A stretch of DNA of 64,000 bases from positions 54,219 through 118,218 of the forward strand of contig JAHHGV010000028.1 of assembly GCA_019359695.1 (NCBI GenBank), given 5' to 3'. Position 1 is the stretch's first letter. The number at the start of each line of letters is the position of its first letter. Origin of the DNA: Brasilonema angustatum HA4187-MV1. Lineage in GTDB: Bacteria > Cyanobacteriota > Cyanobacteriia > Cyanobacteriales > Nostocaceae. This document shows, piece by piece, positions 27,722 to 37,082 of this stretch. The notes under the pieces are model-generated. The model was not told the DNA's origin. It did not search any database and saw only the letters and a program-made list of their open reading frames with translations. A program made the translations under genes and the position numbers.

Positions 27722-28816
27722 ATGATAACAGCTAATGTTGACACAAATCTATTAGATCAAGACTCTTCTAATTGGTCTGCCTTGTTGCAGCAACTGTTAG
27801 AGCGTCAATCACTTTCGGTATCTCAAGCTTCTAACTTAATGTCTGGTTGGCTACAAGAAGTTATTCCCCCTGTATTATCGGGTGCTATTTTAGCAGCAAT
27901 TCAAGCGAAGGGAGTGTCTGCCGAAGAGTTACTTGGGATGGTTGAGGTTCTATATTCCCAATCTAACAAACCAGCGCAACGAGATTTGATTGTTGGCACC
28001 TCACCACTTGTTGATACTTGTGGTACTGGGGGAGATGGAGCTTCAACATTTAATATTTCCACCGCTGTTGCTTTTGTGAGTGCTGCTGCTGGGGTAAAAG
28101 TGGCTAAACATGGTAATCGTTCAGCATCTGGAAAAACTGGATCAGCAGACGTGTTAGAAGCTTTGGGTGTTAATCTTAAAGCAAGTCTGGAGAAAACTCA
28201 AGAAGCTGTGAGGGCAGTTGGCATGACTTTCTTGTTTGCACCCGATTGGCATCCCGCTCTCAAAGTTATCGCTCCTTTACGAAAAACTCTCAAAGTACGC
28301 ACAGTTTTTAATTTGTTAGGTCCATTAATCAACCCCTTAAAACCAACAGGACAGGTTATTGGTGTCAACTCTCCGGTTTTGGTAGAAACTTTTGCTAAAG
28401 TTCTAAATCAATTAGGGACTCGCCGAGCAATTACACTTCACGGACGCGAAAAATTAGACGAAGCAGGGTTGGGAGATAAAACTGACTTGGCTGTGTTGTC
28501 AAATCAACAAATACACCTGATCGAAATCTCTCCACAAGAGTTAGGCTTAAACCCCGTTCCCATTAGTGAACTACGGGGTGGGGATGTCGAAGAAAATGCA
28601 GAAATTCTCAAAGCTGTGCTTCAAGGTAAAGGCACTGGGCCACAACAAGATGTGGTTGCTCTCAATGCAGCGTTTGCACTGTTTGTGGGTGAAGCAGTAC
28701 CAGATCAAGCAGATGATTATCAAACTTTTTCTCAAGCTGTTATAGTTGCCAAGGAAATTCTCCAAAGTGGACTTGCTTGGAAGAAGTTGGAACAGCTTGC
28801 TCAATTTCTGAAGTGA
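27722..28816 (+). CDS. trpD: Anthranilate phosphoribosyltransferase
   Basis: Second step of tryptophan synthesis: transfers phosphoribose from PRPP to anthranilate. 364 residues, close to the usual length plus a short N-terminal extension. The glycine-rich PRPP site [17 protein letters not shown] and the [18 protein letters not shown] block are intact, as is the metal-binding DE region. It starts at the ATG at 27722. It is a stand-alone gene, as is usual in cyanobacteria where the trp genes are scattered. The upstream gap of 139 bp is enough for its own promoter. Confidence 0.95.
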   Translation: MITANVDTNLLDQDSSNWSALLQQLLERQSLSVSQASNLMSGWLQEVIPPVLSGAILAAIQAKGVSAEELLGMVEVLYSQSNKPAQRDLIVGTSPLVDTCGTGGDGASTFNISTAVAFVSAAAGVKVAKHGNRSASGKTGSADVLEALGVNLKASLEKTQEAVRAVGMTFLFAPDWHPALKVIAPLRKTLKVRTVFNLLGPLINPLKPTGQVIGVNSPVLVETFAKVLNQLGTRRAITLHGREKLDEAGLGDKTDLAVLSNQQIHLIEISPQELGLNPVPISELRGGDVEENAEILKAVLQGKGTGPQQDVVALNAAFALFVGEAVPDQADDYQTFSQAVIVAKEILQSGLAWKKLEQLAQFLK

Positions 28817-29216
28817 AAGATAATCTGCAAGAACAATAACATTTGTAGAGATACAGAGGGAACAGGGAACGCTTAACAGGCAAGAAGCAGGATGGTGTTT
28901 CTTACTCCTTTCCCGCCAGAAGAATACCTAATTTAACGATTAGCAACAAGACGAGGACAGTCGCGTGGGCGGGTTTCCCGACTTGAGCGAACTGTCCGTC
29001 GCCAAGGACGCCAAGAAAATCAAAAAGAAGATAGGTAATCTTGCACCGGAAAGGGAGTAATTATGTTGCTAGCGGTGAGACTATTTCACGAAATTCTAGA
29101 TACAAATCCTCTCCCTTGTCCTCCTTATCTCCCTGTTTTCCAAATGTATCAACCTTTAAGTGAAATAGTATGAGATCAGCGCTCTTGGTAGAGTTTTCTA
29201 TTGCCAGTGTATCAAA
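28817..29216. other. Intergenic region with palindromic repeats
   Basis: No gene. At 28955-28997, GGACAGT...ACTGTCC encloses a smaller CGGG/CCCG hairpin, a recurrent palindromic element type. The phrase GCCAAGGACGCCAAGAAA near 29002 resembles GCCAAGACGCAAAGAACGCC near 1100. The sequence near 29091 (ATTTCACGAAATTC) recurs near 15247. Confidence 0.55.
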
Positions 29217-30587
29217 TCATGATTGATTATTTTTATCGTCATCTCCTAAGATATGAAGTAATTTTTTTGCACCCAAAGCACCCATAACTTTATCACCAAC
29301 AACTTCCACAGCCTGTACTACTTTCTTGCCAACATCATGGAGATTTATGTGGTGGTGAAAAATCTCCTCATTTAGCCACTCGGCAGTAGCTTTCAAATTA
29401 TGAATTGGTGTTGGCAATAACCTTAAATAAGTGGCTTGGCGGATTAAATGAGCAGGTTCACCCTTGACCTCTAAAACGTCGTAAATGTTAGCAGCAGCAT
29501 CATTTAATCCAAGTTTGAGGAGAGTACCACGTAAGCTTACTTTGACAGGTTTGGGGTCATTTCCTAAAGCTATAGCTTTTAAATTCTGAGCAATTGTTAC
29601 TCCTTGTTGATAGGCAACTTGTGCAGTTGGTGGAAATGAAGCACCTTCTACAACAGCACAATCACCTCCTACAAAAACTTCAGGAAAATCAGGTAGTTGT
29701 AAGGTTTGAGTGACTTTCAATCGACCGCGCTTGTCTCGATGTTCATCTGGAATTGGTAAGTCTTTAATTAGCGGATGGGTAGTAGTACCAGTGGTCCAAA
29801 TTGTGGTGCACGTTAGGAGTGTCTCAGATTTATCATCACGCTGATACTCAACTGTGCTGGGACTTATCGCTGTAACTTTTGCTCCCAAAAGCACCTCTAT
29901 TTCCACAGTGCGTTTCTGCAAACTTTTCTGTGCAATTTCACGCATGGAATCCCTGTCACCTTTAAGGATTTCCTTGCTGTTGTTGATGAGTACGATCCGC
30001 ACTTCTTGAGGGTTACCTTTGAGTGCTGCATACCAATCCGGTAAAAAATCTGCTAAAGTGGCTGCCATTTCCACACCTGAAGGACCACCACCAATGACTG
30101 CAACTGTGAGTAGTTTACGACGTTGTTCTGGATCTTCGGTTTGTGCGGCTTTTTGCAAACACTTACGCAAATGTTGATCAATGGCGATCGCATCTTTTTG
30201 CGTCCGAAAAGGTAGAGCATACTCTTTTGCGCCCTCAACGTCAAAGTAGCCAGTGACGCTACCTAAAGCTAAAACTAAGTTGCTGTAGTTGTAAGAAGTT
30301 CCAGAAGTTAATTTGACTTGTCGTTGATGTAAATCAATCGATTCTACTGTATCTTGAACAAAAGTTACACCGCTACCCTTGAGTAATTCTGTAAAACGTG
30401 GTACAACCTGAAAAGAATCCATTTCACCACTAAAATACTCATAGAGTAATGGCTTAAAGCAAAAGCGTTCGTTGCTATCAATTAAGATGATTGAGTGAGG
30501 ATAGTCTTGGTTAGCAAGATGCAACGCTGTAAAAAGCCCACTAAAGCCACCACCTAAAATAATTGTCTGAGAAACTGGATTGCTCAT
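29217..30587 (-). CDS. ndh: Type II NADH dehydrogenase (NDH-2)
   Basis: About 456 residues. Single-subunit, non-proton-pumping oxidation of NAD(P)H with quinone reduction at the membrane. Two dinucleotide folds are visible: IILGGGFSGLFTALHL at the N-terminus (FAD) and VAVIGGGPSGVEMAATL in the middle (NADH). The PEVFVGGDCA FAD-closing motif and a C-terminal membrane-associating region are also present. I chose the ATG at 30587 because the FAD motif starts within a dozen residues. The frame is open to 30755, but the extra 56 residues are not family-like. Possible roles are redox sensing or pool balancing rather than bulk respiration, as proposed for cyanobacterial NDH-2. Confidence 0.93.
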   Translation of the reverse strand: MSNPVSQTIILGGGFSGLFTALHLANQDYPHSIILIDSNERFCFKPLLYEYFSGEMDSFQVVPRFTELLKGSGVTFVQDTVESIDLHQRQVKLTSGTSYNYSNLVLALGSVTGYFDVEGAKEYALPFRTQKDAIAIDQHLRKCLQKAAQTEDPEQRRKLLTVAVIGGGPSGVEMAATLADFLPDWYAALKGNPQEVRIVLINNSKEILKGDRDSMREIAQKSLQKRTVEIEVLLGAKVTAISPSTVEYQRDDKSETLLTCTTIWTTGTTTHPLIKDLPIPDEHRDKRGRLKVTQTLQLPDFPEVFVGGDCAVVEGASFPPTAQVAYQQGVTIAQNLKAIALGNDPKPVKVSLRGTLLKLGLNDAAANIYDVLEVKGEPAHLIRQATYLRLLPTPIHNLKATAEWLNEEIFHHHINLHDVGKKVVQAVEVVGDKVMGALGAKKLLHILGDDDKNNQS

Positions 30588-30887
30588 AACTAATAAACTC
30601 GATTGCTCATAAAATGATTTTTCTCCTATGGGTTTAAAAAAAACGTAGTCAAAGTAACCTAACAGGATGCTTGGAAAGTGTCGTATTGTACCAAAATTTA
30701 TTGAGAATCCTTCTAAATCCAAGCGGCTGTGATGATTTGAAGTATAGCCACTCATGCCGTGTTTGTGGTAAAAACAACAGCGAGCATATTGTTGGAATTA
30801 TCGCATAAGTAAAGCCATAGAACTATTTCGTACAACAAACTAATATAAGTAAAGAACATTGATTTATATGAATGGATTTCAATAAAT

Positions 30888-31817
30888 ATGCTGAAACAAT
30901 TCTCTTTGAATTTTAACAATTTTCCATTAGGTAGAAAGCTAACTGTATTACTGCTCGTTATATTTATTGCAGGAATTACTTTGAGTGGTATAGCTTTGTC
31001 TCACATCCTAAATTACAAAGCTCAAGAGGAAGTGAGTTCAAATGGTAATTTGCTGTTCAAGACTATAAACTCTGTGCGAAATTACACAAATGATGAAGTC
31101 AATCCCGAGTTGGAAGCACGCTTAGGAAAGGATGAATTTGCAGCACAGACTATCCCTGCTTACTCAGCACGGAAAGTTTTTGAAAAGCTACGAAATGAGG
31201 ACGATGCCTATAAAGATTTTTTCTATAAGGAGGCGATGCTGAATCCAACAAATATCCGAGATAAAGCTGATAGTGTTGAGACAGCACTTATACAAAAATT
31301 CCGTCAAGACAAGAATCTTAAAAATTTGTCAGGATTCCGTTCTTTTGATCAAGAGGATTTTTATTACATTGCGCGTCCCTTAGCCATAACTGAATCTAGT
31401 TGCTTGAGATGTCACAGCACACCAGATGTTGCACCCAAGAACATGATTGCGACTTATGGAACAGAAAATGGATTTGGGTGGAAATTGAATCTTATTAATG
31501 GTGTTCAGATAGTTTCTATTCCTGCTAGCCAAGTTTTCCAGAAAGCTAATCAATCGTTTTTATTGGTGATGGGAATCGTGACTATCATTTTTGCGATCGC
31601 CATATACATGGCTAACTTCTGGCTGACGCGATATGTTGTACGACCGATTAAACGTGTCGTCCGTGTTGCAGAAGCTGTGAGTATTGGTGATATGGATGCA
31701 GAGTTTGAGAAAGTGGGTAACGATGAGGTGGGCAGTTTGGTGGAAGCTTTCACACGGATGAAGATAAGTTTAGTTATGGCAATCAAAAGTTTTGAACGAT
31801 ATCGTGGAGGAAATTAG
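30888..31817 (+). CDS. DUF3365 (Tll0287-type) haem-sensor membrane protein with HAMP
   Basis: 309 residues. It has an N-terminal membrane span (about 18-42), a large extracytoplasmic DUF3365 domain, and a CLRCH c-type haem motif (Cys172, Cys175, His176). A second span (about 222-245) and a HAMP-like segment (RYVVRPIKRVVRVAEAVS) follow. It stops soon after the HAMP, with no kinase, cyclase or MCP output domain. Such proteins may sense redox or oxygen through the haem and pass the signal to a separate partner. It is divergent from NDH-2, with 300 bp between the ndh start at 30587 and this start; a shared redox theme is possible but not shown. Confidence 0.85.
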   Translation: MLKQFSLNFNNFPLGRKLTVLLLVIFIAGITLSGIALSHILNYKAQEEVSSNGNLLFKTINSVRNYTNDEVNPELEARLGKDEFAAQTIPAYSARKVFEKLRNEDDAYKDFFYKEAMLNPTNIRDKADSVETALIQKFRQDKNLKNLSGFRSFDQEDFYYIARPLAITESSCLRCHSTPDVAPKNMIATYGTENGFGWKLNLINGVQIVSIPASQVFQKANQSFLLVMGIVTIIFAIAIYMANFWLTRYVVRPIKRVVRVAEAVSIGDMDAEFEKVGNDEVGSLVEAFTRMKISLVMAIKSFERYRGGN

Positions 31818-32059
31818 TAAACTATTAGACAAGATTGCAAAAGTAACAATTACCACTCTTGTGGGGAAAGGGGAAAGGTTTTTTCTTATTCTTTTCTCCC
31901 TTACCCTTTTCCCTACAACTGCCACGAAGTCTATTGTTTACTGATTGTTGAAAATTATAGCGGTTTTCAATTGCGTGCAATACAGTAGAGACCATACTGT
32001 ACGCTCTCTACACACCGTTGTATATTTGATTGAAACGAGAATCGCTATAAAAATTGATA

Positions 32060-33172
32060 ATGGCTCCCAAATTACAAGACAAAACAATTGATAACAAATC
32101 TAACTTAAACTGGTCATCAGAAACCGAACTCGTCGGGTTAGTATTTGAGTTCGTCACGCAAGCAGATGCTTCTATTTACCCTCAGTACACGATTGGACTG
32201 CACGCTTGGTTTCTTGACCAAGTGCGTTCCTATGATCCAGAACTCTCTGCATACCTCCACAATGGCGAGTCAGAAAAACCGTTTACGATTTCTGCATTAG
32301 ATGGAGAATTAGTCAGCAGTGGTAGGCAAGTGCAACTTGCTGCCAACAACTCTTACTACTGGTATGTCACAGTGTTGTCGAGTCGAGTCTCACAATGGAT
32401 GGAACAATGGGTGCAAAATCTACCAAAAGAACTTAACTTGCGAAATGCATTTTTGCAGATTCGCTCTTGCAAGATTGCTCATGCTCCCACAACTTATGCT
32501 GAACTGCTAAACTCTGAACATGGAGAAACTGTTAGCTTAAAATTTCTCAGCCCGACTAGTTTCCGTCGCAAAGGTCATCATTTCCCCTTACCAATGCCAA
32601 CGAATGTTTTTCACAGTTATTTACGTCGTTGGAATGACTTTTCTGGGATGTCTGTTGATCAGGAGGCGTTTCTGGCTTGGGTGGATGATAACGTTTTAAT
32701 TACCCGTCACCAACTCACATCTATGAAAGTCTTAGCAGGTAAGAAAGGTGCAGTAACGGGATTTACAGGAACTATAGAATTTGGTTTGACCAAAGAAGCT
32801 TCCAAACAACCAGACTTTTGCAAGCTATTTTATGCTTTGGGAAAGTTCGCACCTTACTGTGGTACTGGTCATAAAACGACGTTTGGATTAGGTCAAACAC
32901 GCTTGGGTTGGTCATCGCAAGCAGCACCAGAAGTACCTGATGTGCAAAGCTTACTAGCAAAACGTATTGAGGAACTGACAGCAATCTTTAAGTCACAACG
33001 TAAGCGGACTGGAGGCGATCGCGCAGAAGAAATAGCAACGAAATGGGCAACAATCCTGGCGCGGCGGGAAATGGGGGAGTCGTTGCAGGCGATCGCCCAA
33101 GATTTGGAAATGCCTTATGAGACGGTGAAGACTTATGCGAAGTTAAGTCGTCGGGCTTTAAAATCAGACTAG
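32060..33172 (+). CDS. cas6: Cas6-family CRISPR RNA endonuclease with C-terminal HTH
   Basis: About 370 residues. The C-terminal RAMP half carries SPTSFRRKGHHFPLPMPTNV, then SYLRRW, and a glycine-rich GTGHKTTFGLGQTRLGW end, the typical Cas6 signature for processing pre-crRNA. Beyond it is an unusual extension of about 55 residues (EEIATKWATILARREMGE...LEMPYETVKTYAKLSRRAL) that looks like a helix-turn-helix. The ATG at 32060 is preferred over a TTG at 32054. It converges on the type III-A operon, overlapping the CARF gene end by 9 bp. A second Cas6 is in that operon, so this one may serve a distant array. Confidence 0.88.
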   Translation: MAPKLQDKTIDNKSNLNWSSETELVGLVFEFVTQADASIYPQYTIGLHAWFLDQVRSYDPELSAYLHNGESEKPFTISALDGELVSSGRQVQLAANNSYYWYVTVLSSRVSQWMEQWVQNLPKELNLRNAFLQIRSCKIAHAPTTYAELLNSEHGETVSLKFLSPTSFRRKGHHFPLPMPTNVFHSYLRRWNDFSGMSVDQEAFLAWVDDNVLITRHQLTSMKVLAGKKGAVTGFTGTIEFGLTKEASKQPDFCKLFYALGKFAPYCGTGHKTTFGLGQTRLGWSSQAAPEVPDVQSLLAKRIEELTAIFKSQRKRTGGDRAEEIATKWATILARREMGESLQAIAQDLEMPYETVKTYAKLSRRALKSD

Positions 33173-33685
33173 TTTCCTATGATTTCTAAAACTGGTGTCC
33201 ACCAGTCGCGTCGCTTCTCCTCGTTCTACTTTCACCAAGTTTTCCCTTGAGGTGGCAATGGTAAGATACAGAGGAATACCGTTATCAACCGCCGCCAGTA
33301 CCAAAGCAGCAGATAGAGTTTTTGTCCCCCCTGTGTAGTCAGCAAGAATTTCATCATCAGGCGCTTCTTGTTGGAGATGGTGAATGCACTTGTGAATTTT
33401 GAGATAGCATTCTGATAAATCGTCGGGGTTTTGGATGAGAATTAAATCTCGTTCTGGTTGAAAGCTTTCTCCCAGTTTTACTTGCGTGGGAATATTTGGT
33501 AATCTGTCAATCACTTCGCTTCCACGTCGGACTTCGCAAGGTGTTCCTTCGCCAATGACTTGGGACTTGCTTCCTTTGTCACCATCCGAGGCGATGAAGA
33601 TGATGCGATTGGGTTGGAGGCTGTGAATTGCGGTGACGATGGGTTGGAAGGAACCGCCGACAGTGACGAGGAGAATTTTGGGCAT
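33164..33685 (-). CDS. Stand-alone CARF-domain protein (TIGR02710-like, short)
   Basis: 173 residues. It begins with the Rossmann-like LLVTVGGSFQPIVTAI strand-loop and contains the DYTGGTKTLSAALVLAA motif diagnostic of TIGR02710/Cas02710-type CARF proteins. Full-length members go on into an effector domain; this one stops right after the CARF domain. CARF domains bind cyclic oligoadenylate made by Cas10. A CARF-only protein could be a sensor, a sink, or a ring nuclease that degrades the messenger. It is the last gene of the type III-A operon, 45 bp after csx1. Its 3' end overlaps the convergent cas6 by 9 bp, which may mark a truncation. Confidence 0.78.
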   Translation of the reverse strand: MPKILLVTVGGSFQPIVTAIHSLQPNRIIFIASDGDKGSKSQVIGEGTPCEVRRGSEVIDRLPNIPTQVKLGESFQPERDLILIQNPDDLSECYLKIHKCIHHLQQEAPDDEILADYTGGTKTLSAALVLAAVDNGIPLYLTIATSRENLVKVERGEATRLVDTSFRNHRKLV

Positions 33686-33730
33686 ATATTACATTCAATA
33701 AGCTGGTTTGATTTTTATTCAAAGAAAGGA

Positions 33731-34987
33731 CTATATAGTTTCATCCTTCAAATTCCATACAGTAATAATGGTTTGGAGTTCTTTAATGATGGCTTCAGTT
33801 TGATGAAGAATATCTTTTGCATTTTTAGGATTTTTACGGAATCCTGCATGTAGAACATCATTACGTAGATTAGCTAAATTAAATTCCCCACCCCATAATT
33901 TGTTTAATTGCTTTTTCTTTTGTTTTGGAAGTTTCAACCATTCGTCCAAATATCTTGATTCTTTAATAGTGTTATCTTCCTTATCCTTAATTTTGCCTCC
34001 ATTTAGCAAAAGTTCCATCTCTTCTCTGCTTTCTTTATCTAAAGGATCTAAGTTAAAGTGATAGCATAGTAAGGAAGGCAGCCACTCTCTTGCCATAGAT
34101 AATGCTTGAACTGTTTGTCCTTTTGCTGCATACCATTCCACCATCTTCAGTTGGCGCAACAGAGACGCTTGAGCGTTTTTCTGATAGTCAATTGGGTTTG
34201 CCAATCCAAAATCACAGTAATCTTTTTTTACACGCTCTAGCAAACTAACAAATGGTGGTACAGACTGAGAAATAATGGGTGCAGCCTCTGCAATATGTTG
34301 TGGTAAATTAGCGGCTTTTTGCATAACATCCATCGGTCGCAACAGTTGCAACCCTTGAGCAATCCCATCTATACTTGTTGCTAAATTTTCGGTTTTGGAG
34401 TTACTACTGTGCAGCAAGCTTGCTAACGCCTGTCCATTACCTGTTTTAATGAATTGATCCGTAGCGGTTGTCCACTCCAAGAGGCTAACAATAGGCAACA
34501 GGTCAAAAGTGGGCGTTTCATTAGTTGCCTTATTTTTAGCTTCAAAGGCACCGTAGAGAAGCCCCTCAATATTCACACTTCGCACGACTCGTAGATAACT
34601 GACGGCAATCAATGCCACCACAGGTACAGAGCGAAAGCTGTGTGTGATATCAAATATAACGGTATCTCCATGCTCTAGACAGTTAGTTACCTGCTGAAAT
34701 ATCCACCAAATATCAGATGGGCTGTTTTGTTCAGGAATATTTTTGATTGGTTGCAAGTTTACCTTCTTATCCAATCGATTTTTGAGAGCATCCCAATTAG
34801 GTTCTGATGCCCCCTTTAGAGCAACTGTTTCTACTGTTTTGGTCAGCAAAACGTAGAGAGTTTCAGGCTTATAAAACTCAACTAACGCCTCTTGAAAGAA
34901 AGGAGTTTTATATCCCCCAGATCCACGTGGATTGAGGTAAGTAGTTTCATCATAATTATTAAACCCAAGAAACGAAATAATTTTCAT
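33731..34987 (-). CDS. csx1: Csx1-like CARF-HEPN ribonuclease (TM1812/TIGR02221 family)
   Basis: 418 residues. The N-terminal CARF domain starts MKIISFLGFNNYDETTY and holds the FDITHSFRSVPV motif. The C-terminal helical HEPN domain has the RNDVLH catalytic pattern (Arg375, His380). Proteins of this family are activated by cyclic oligoadenylates from Cas10 and cut RNA non-specifically, giving collateral defence or dormancy. It lies in the csm operon, 3 bp after cas6, replacing the Csm6 seen in many III-A systems. Both domains look intact. Confidence 0.9.
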   Translation of the reverse strand: MKIISFLGFNNYDETTYLNPRGSGGYKTPFFQEALVEFYKPETLYVLLTKTVETVALKGASEPNWDALKNRLDKKVNLQPIKNIPEQNSPSDIWWIFQQVTNCLEHGDTVIFDITHSFRSVPVVALIAVSYLRVVRSVNIEGLLYGAFEAKNKATNETPTFDLLPIVSLLEWTTATDQFIKTGNGQALASLLHSSNSKTENLATSIDGIAQGLQLLRPMDVMQKAANLPQHIAEAAPIISQSVPPFVSLLERVKKDYCDFGLANPIDYQKNAQASLLRQLKMVEWYAAKGQTVQALSMAREWLPSLLCYHFNLDPLDKESREEMELLLNGGKIKDKEDNTIKESRYLDEWLKLPKQKKKQLNKLWGGEFNLANLRNDVLHAGFRKNPKNAKDILHQTEAIIKELQTIITVWNLKDETI

Positions 34988-34990
34988 AGT

Positions 34991-35767
34991 TTACATCCTT
35001 TCTTTTTCCAACTTGACTTGTGTTTGTCCCATTCCCAAGCGCGTCTTCATCCCCGTACCCGAAAACTTTGCATATTGAACTAATAAATTAGCCACATTCG
35101 CCAGCAAAGAATCAGCACGGTTGAAAACTTGTAGTGTCACATCACCAACAAACCCATTGACATAACCCTTATGTAATTGCCAACTTTGGGTTTTCATTTT
35201 ATGATGCTTAAGAAGAATTGCATTGCTAAGATAGGCAATTAATTCATCGCTTCCCAAATAAACGGGAGCAAAATGATTCCAACGTTCTAACCAACTGCGG
35301 AACATCAATGCAGGTACGGGTAAGGGTAATGGTGTGCTACCTTGTGCGAAAGCTGTTGGTGTGAGAAATTGCAAGTCAAATCGTCTGACTGGTTCTGGTT
35401 CATTTGCCACTAAAGTTGTGTATAGTTCCTCGTAGCTGGTGATTTCGTCTTCACGGTTGATGATGTTAAATTTAGCTCCGAGAAATTCTAGAGATTCTGA
35501 TAAATTTAAAGCGGAAATGGTTTTCGCTGTAATATCTTGTAATCCACATAAAGATAATCGGTAAAACTCTTCTGGATGGAAAGTCAAAAAGTCTTTGGTA
35601 ATAGTTGATAATCCAAGAATTCCTGAGAAAGCAATTGGAGGGATAGTTTCGCCTCCCATTTCTAACCCTAGTTCTTTGTGTAGTTGCTTAACGAGTTCTA
35701 AGCCGTAGGAACGGGGTAAAACGGTTGATTCGGATACGTTTAATATCCAGGTTGAACGAATTAGCAT
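34991..35767 (-). CDS. cas6: Cas6 CRISPR RNA endonuclease (operon copy)
   Basis: 258 residues with two RAMP folds. The family signs are RRFDLQFLTPTAFAQGSTPLP, MFRSWLERWNHF and the glycine-rich SGTGMKTRLGMGQTQVKL end. It cuts pre-crRNA within the repeat to supply guides for the Csm complex. It lies 15 bp after csm5 and 3 bp before csx1 in one operon. It differs strongly from the larger Cas6 at 32060, so the two probably recognise different repeats. Active-site His could not be assigned by eye. Confidence 0.88.
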   Translation of the reverse strand: MLIRSTWILNVSESTVLPRSYGLELVKQLHKELGLEMGGETIPPIAFSGILGLSTITKDFLTFHPEEFYRLSLCGLQDITAKTISALNLSESLEFLGAKFNIINREDEITSYEELYTTLVANEPEPVRRFDLQFLTPTAFAQGSTPLPLPVPALMFRSWLERWNHFAPVYLGSDELIAYLSNAILLKHHKMKTQSWQLHKGYVNGFVGDVTLQVFNRADSLLANVANLLVQYAKFSGTGMKTRLGMGQTQVKLEKERM

Positions 35768-35782
35768 GAGCCTTATAAAGTT

Positions 35783-37069
35783 TTAATATAAAGTTTTAAA
35801 CTTAACCCATCCTGGAACAAATTTGATTTCGCCGTTCGGATTTATCACAGTTCGCCTAGATTTTGGTGCTTCAAAACCTGGTGCTTTTAAACCACAAGTA
35901 TCCCGAATTTCTTCCCGTAGTTCATCTTTTAGCAGTAAACCAATTGTAGTTCCTGTCATACCACTACCCCATCCCAGTCTTAGGCTATAGGGAGATTTTT
36001 CTGGTTCATAAAATTCGCGGATATAATTAAAATCTAAATTCTTGCCTGATGCTTTAGGATTATTTTCTATTTCTTGCCAATAATCATGTTCATAGTCCCA
36101 CTGCTCTTGAGTAAACTCCTGACAGATTTGTAAAAGTTCATCAAGATTGCTAAATGGTATTTTCATGCCCTGTTTGTGCTTAAACCATGAGAGCATCTCT
36201 GTATCTAAGCTGAGAGTAAACCCGGTTTGCACATTTCGCACCATCTCGGCATAAATTGACGCTTTATATTTTGCAATATAATCAGGAAATCTACTAGAAA
36301 TGATGACCTCAGCGACAACTGGCAAGTTAATTGGTATTGCTTGACCTCGTTTATTATGGATTTTGCTTTCTAAAAGAGGGTCTGAATCTGTGACTTTAAG
36401 CGCTCTTAAGAAGTCCGTATTTGGACCTTTACCTGGAAAGTTTCTTTCTTGATATGTAAGACAAAATTCTGAGAATAAACTCTCCATAAATAAGTCGTCA
36501 TCTAAAAATTTCTGCTGATATTGGTTGAGATGACCTAGTTTTTGTCTTAAGGTTTTCTCTATCTCGCTAACTCGCTTTGATGAGGGAACTTGATAGCGAT
36601 CGCCATATTTAAGTAAATAATATGTTATGGCAGTTCTCATTGCTCCTTTAATGGAAGAGCCAGGAATGAATAATTGCCCCATACCATTACGAATCATCGG
36701 ACGCAAATCTGTAATTTTCTCGTCTGTTAACTTTTGACTGATTGCGTCTTTAGGAAAAATTGCCTGTCCATCTGCATTAGTCGCATTCCACCACTCAGAA
36801 CCAAATGCTTGTCTTAAAAGTCTTGTGATGTCTTGACGTTCTTCAATTGCCTGGATATAGTCATATAAAAATCGCCCTCCTTGGTGCATCAGACCTTTTG
36901 CCAAAGCTTCTTGATTGGGGAGATAAACTTTTTTATCTGTCTGCACATATTCAAATGGATTTAATCTAGATACAGATGATCCAATATGTAAAATAGGACT
37001 GGTCAACTGTATCTTTCTTGATTGATATAAATCCGGTTTCTTGAGAGCGTATTCAGGAGAAACAACCAT
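35783..37069 (-). CDS. csm5: Csm5, type III-A RAMP subunit
   Basis: 428 residues. It starts with a beta-rich RAMP core (IQLTSPILHIGSSVSRLNPFEYV) and has the LFIPGSSIKGAMRTAITYYL motif shared by Csm3/Csm5. A C-terminal LRLGWGSGMTGTTIGLLL glycine-rich strand completes the fold. Csm5 caps the 3' end of the crRNA-bound filament and recruits maturation nucleases. It is 13 bp after csm4 and 15 bp before cas6. The length is typical. Confidence 0.9.
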   Translation of the reverse strand: MVVSPEYALKKPDLYQSRKIQLTSPILHIGSSVSRLNPFEYVQTDKKVYLPNQEALAKGLMHQGGRFLYDYIQAIEERQDITRLLRQAFGSEWWNATNADGQAIFPKDAISQKLTDEKITDLRPMIRNGMGQLFIPGSSIKGAMRTAITYYLLKYGDRYQVPSSKRVSEIEKTLRQKLGHLNQYQQKFLDDDLFMESLFSEFCLTYQERNFPGKGPNTDFLRALKVTDSDPLLESKIHNKRGQAIPINLPVVAEVIISSRFPDYIAKYKASIYAEMVRNVQTGFTLSLDTEMLSWFKHKQGMKIPFSNLDELLQICQEFTQEQWDYEHDYWQEIENNPKASGKNLDFNYIREFYEPEKSPYSLRLGWGSGMTGTTIGLLLKDELREEIRDTCGLKAPGFEAPKSRRTVINPNGEIKFVPGWVKFKTLY

Positions 37070-37082
37070 AATTTTATTTATC

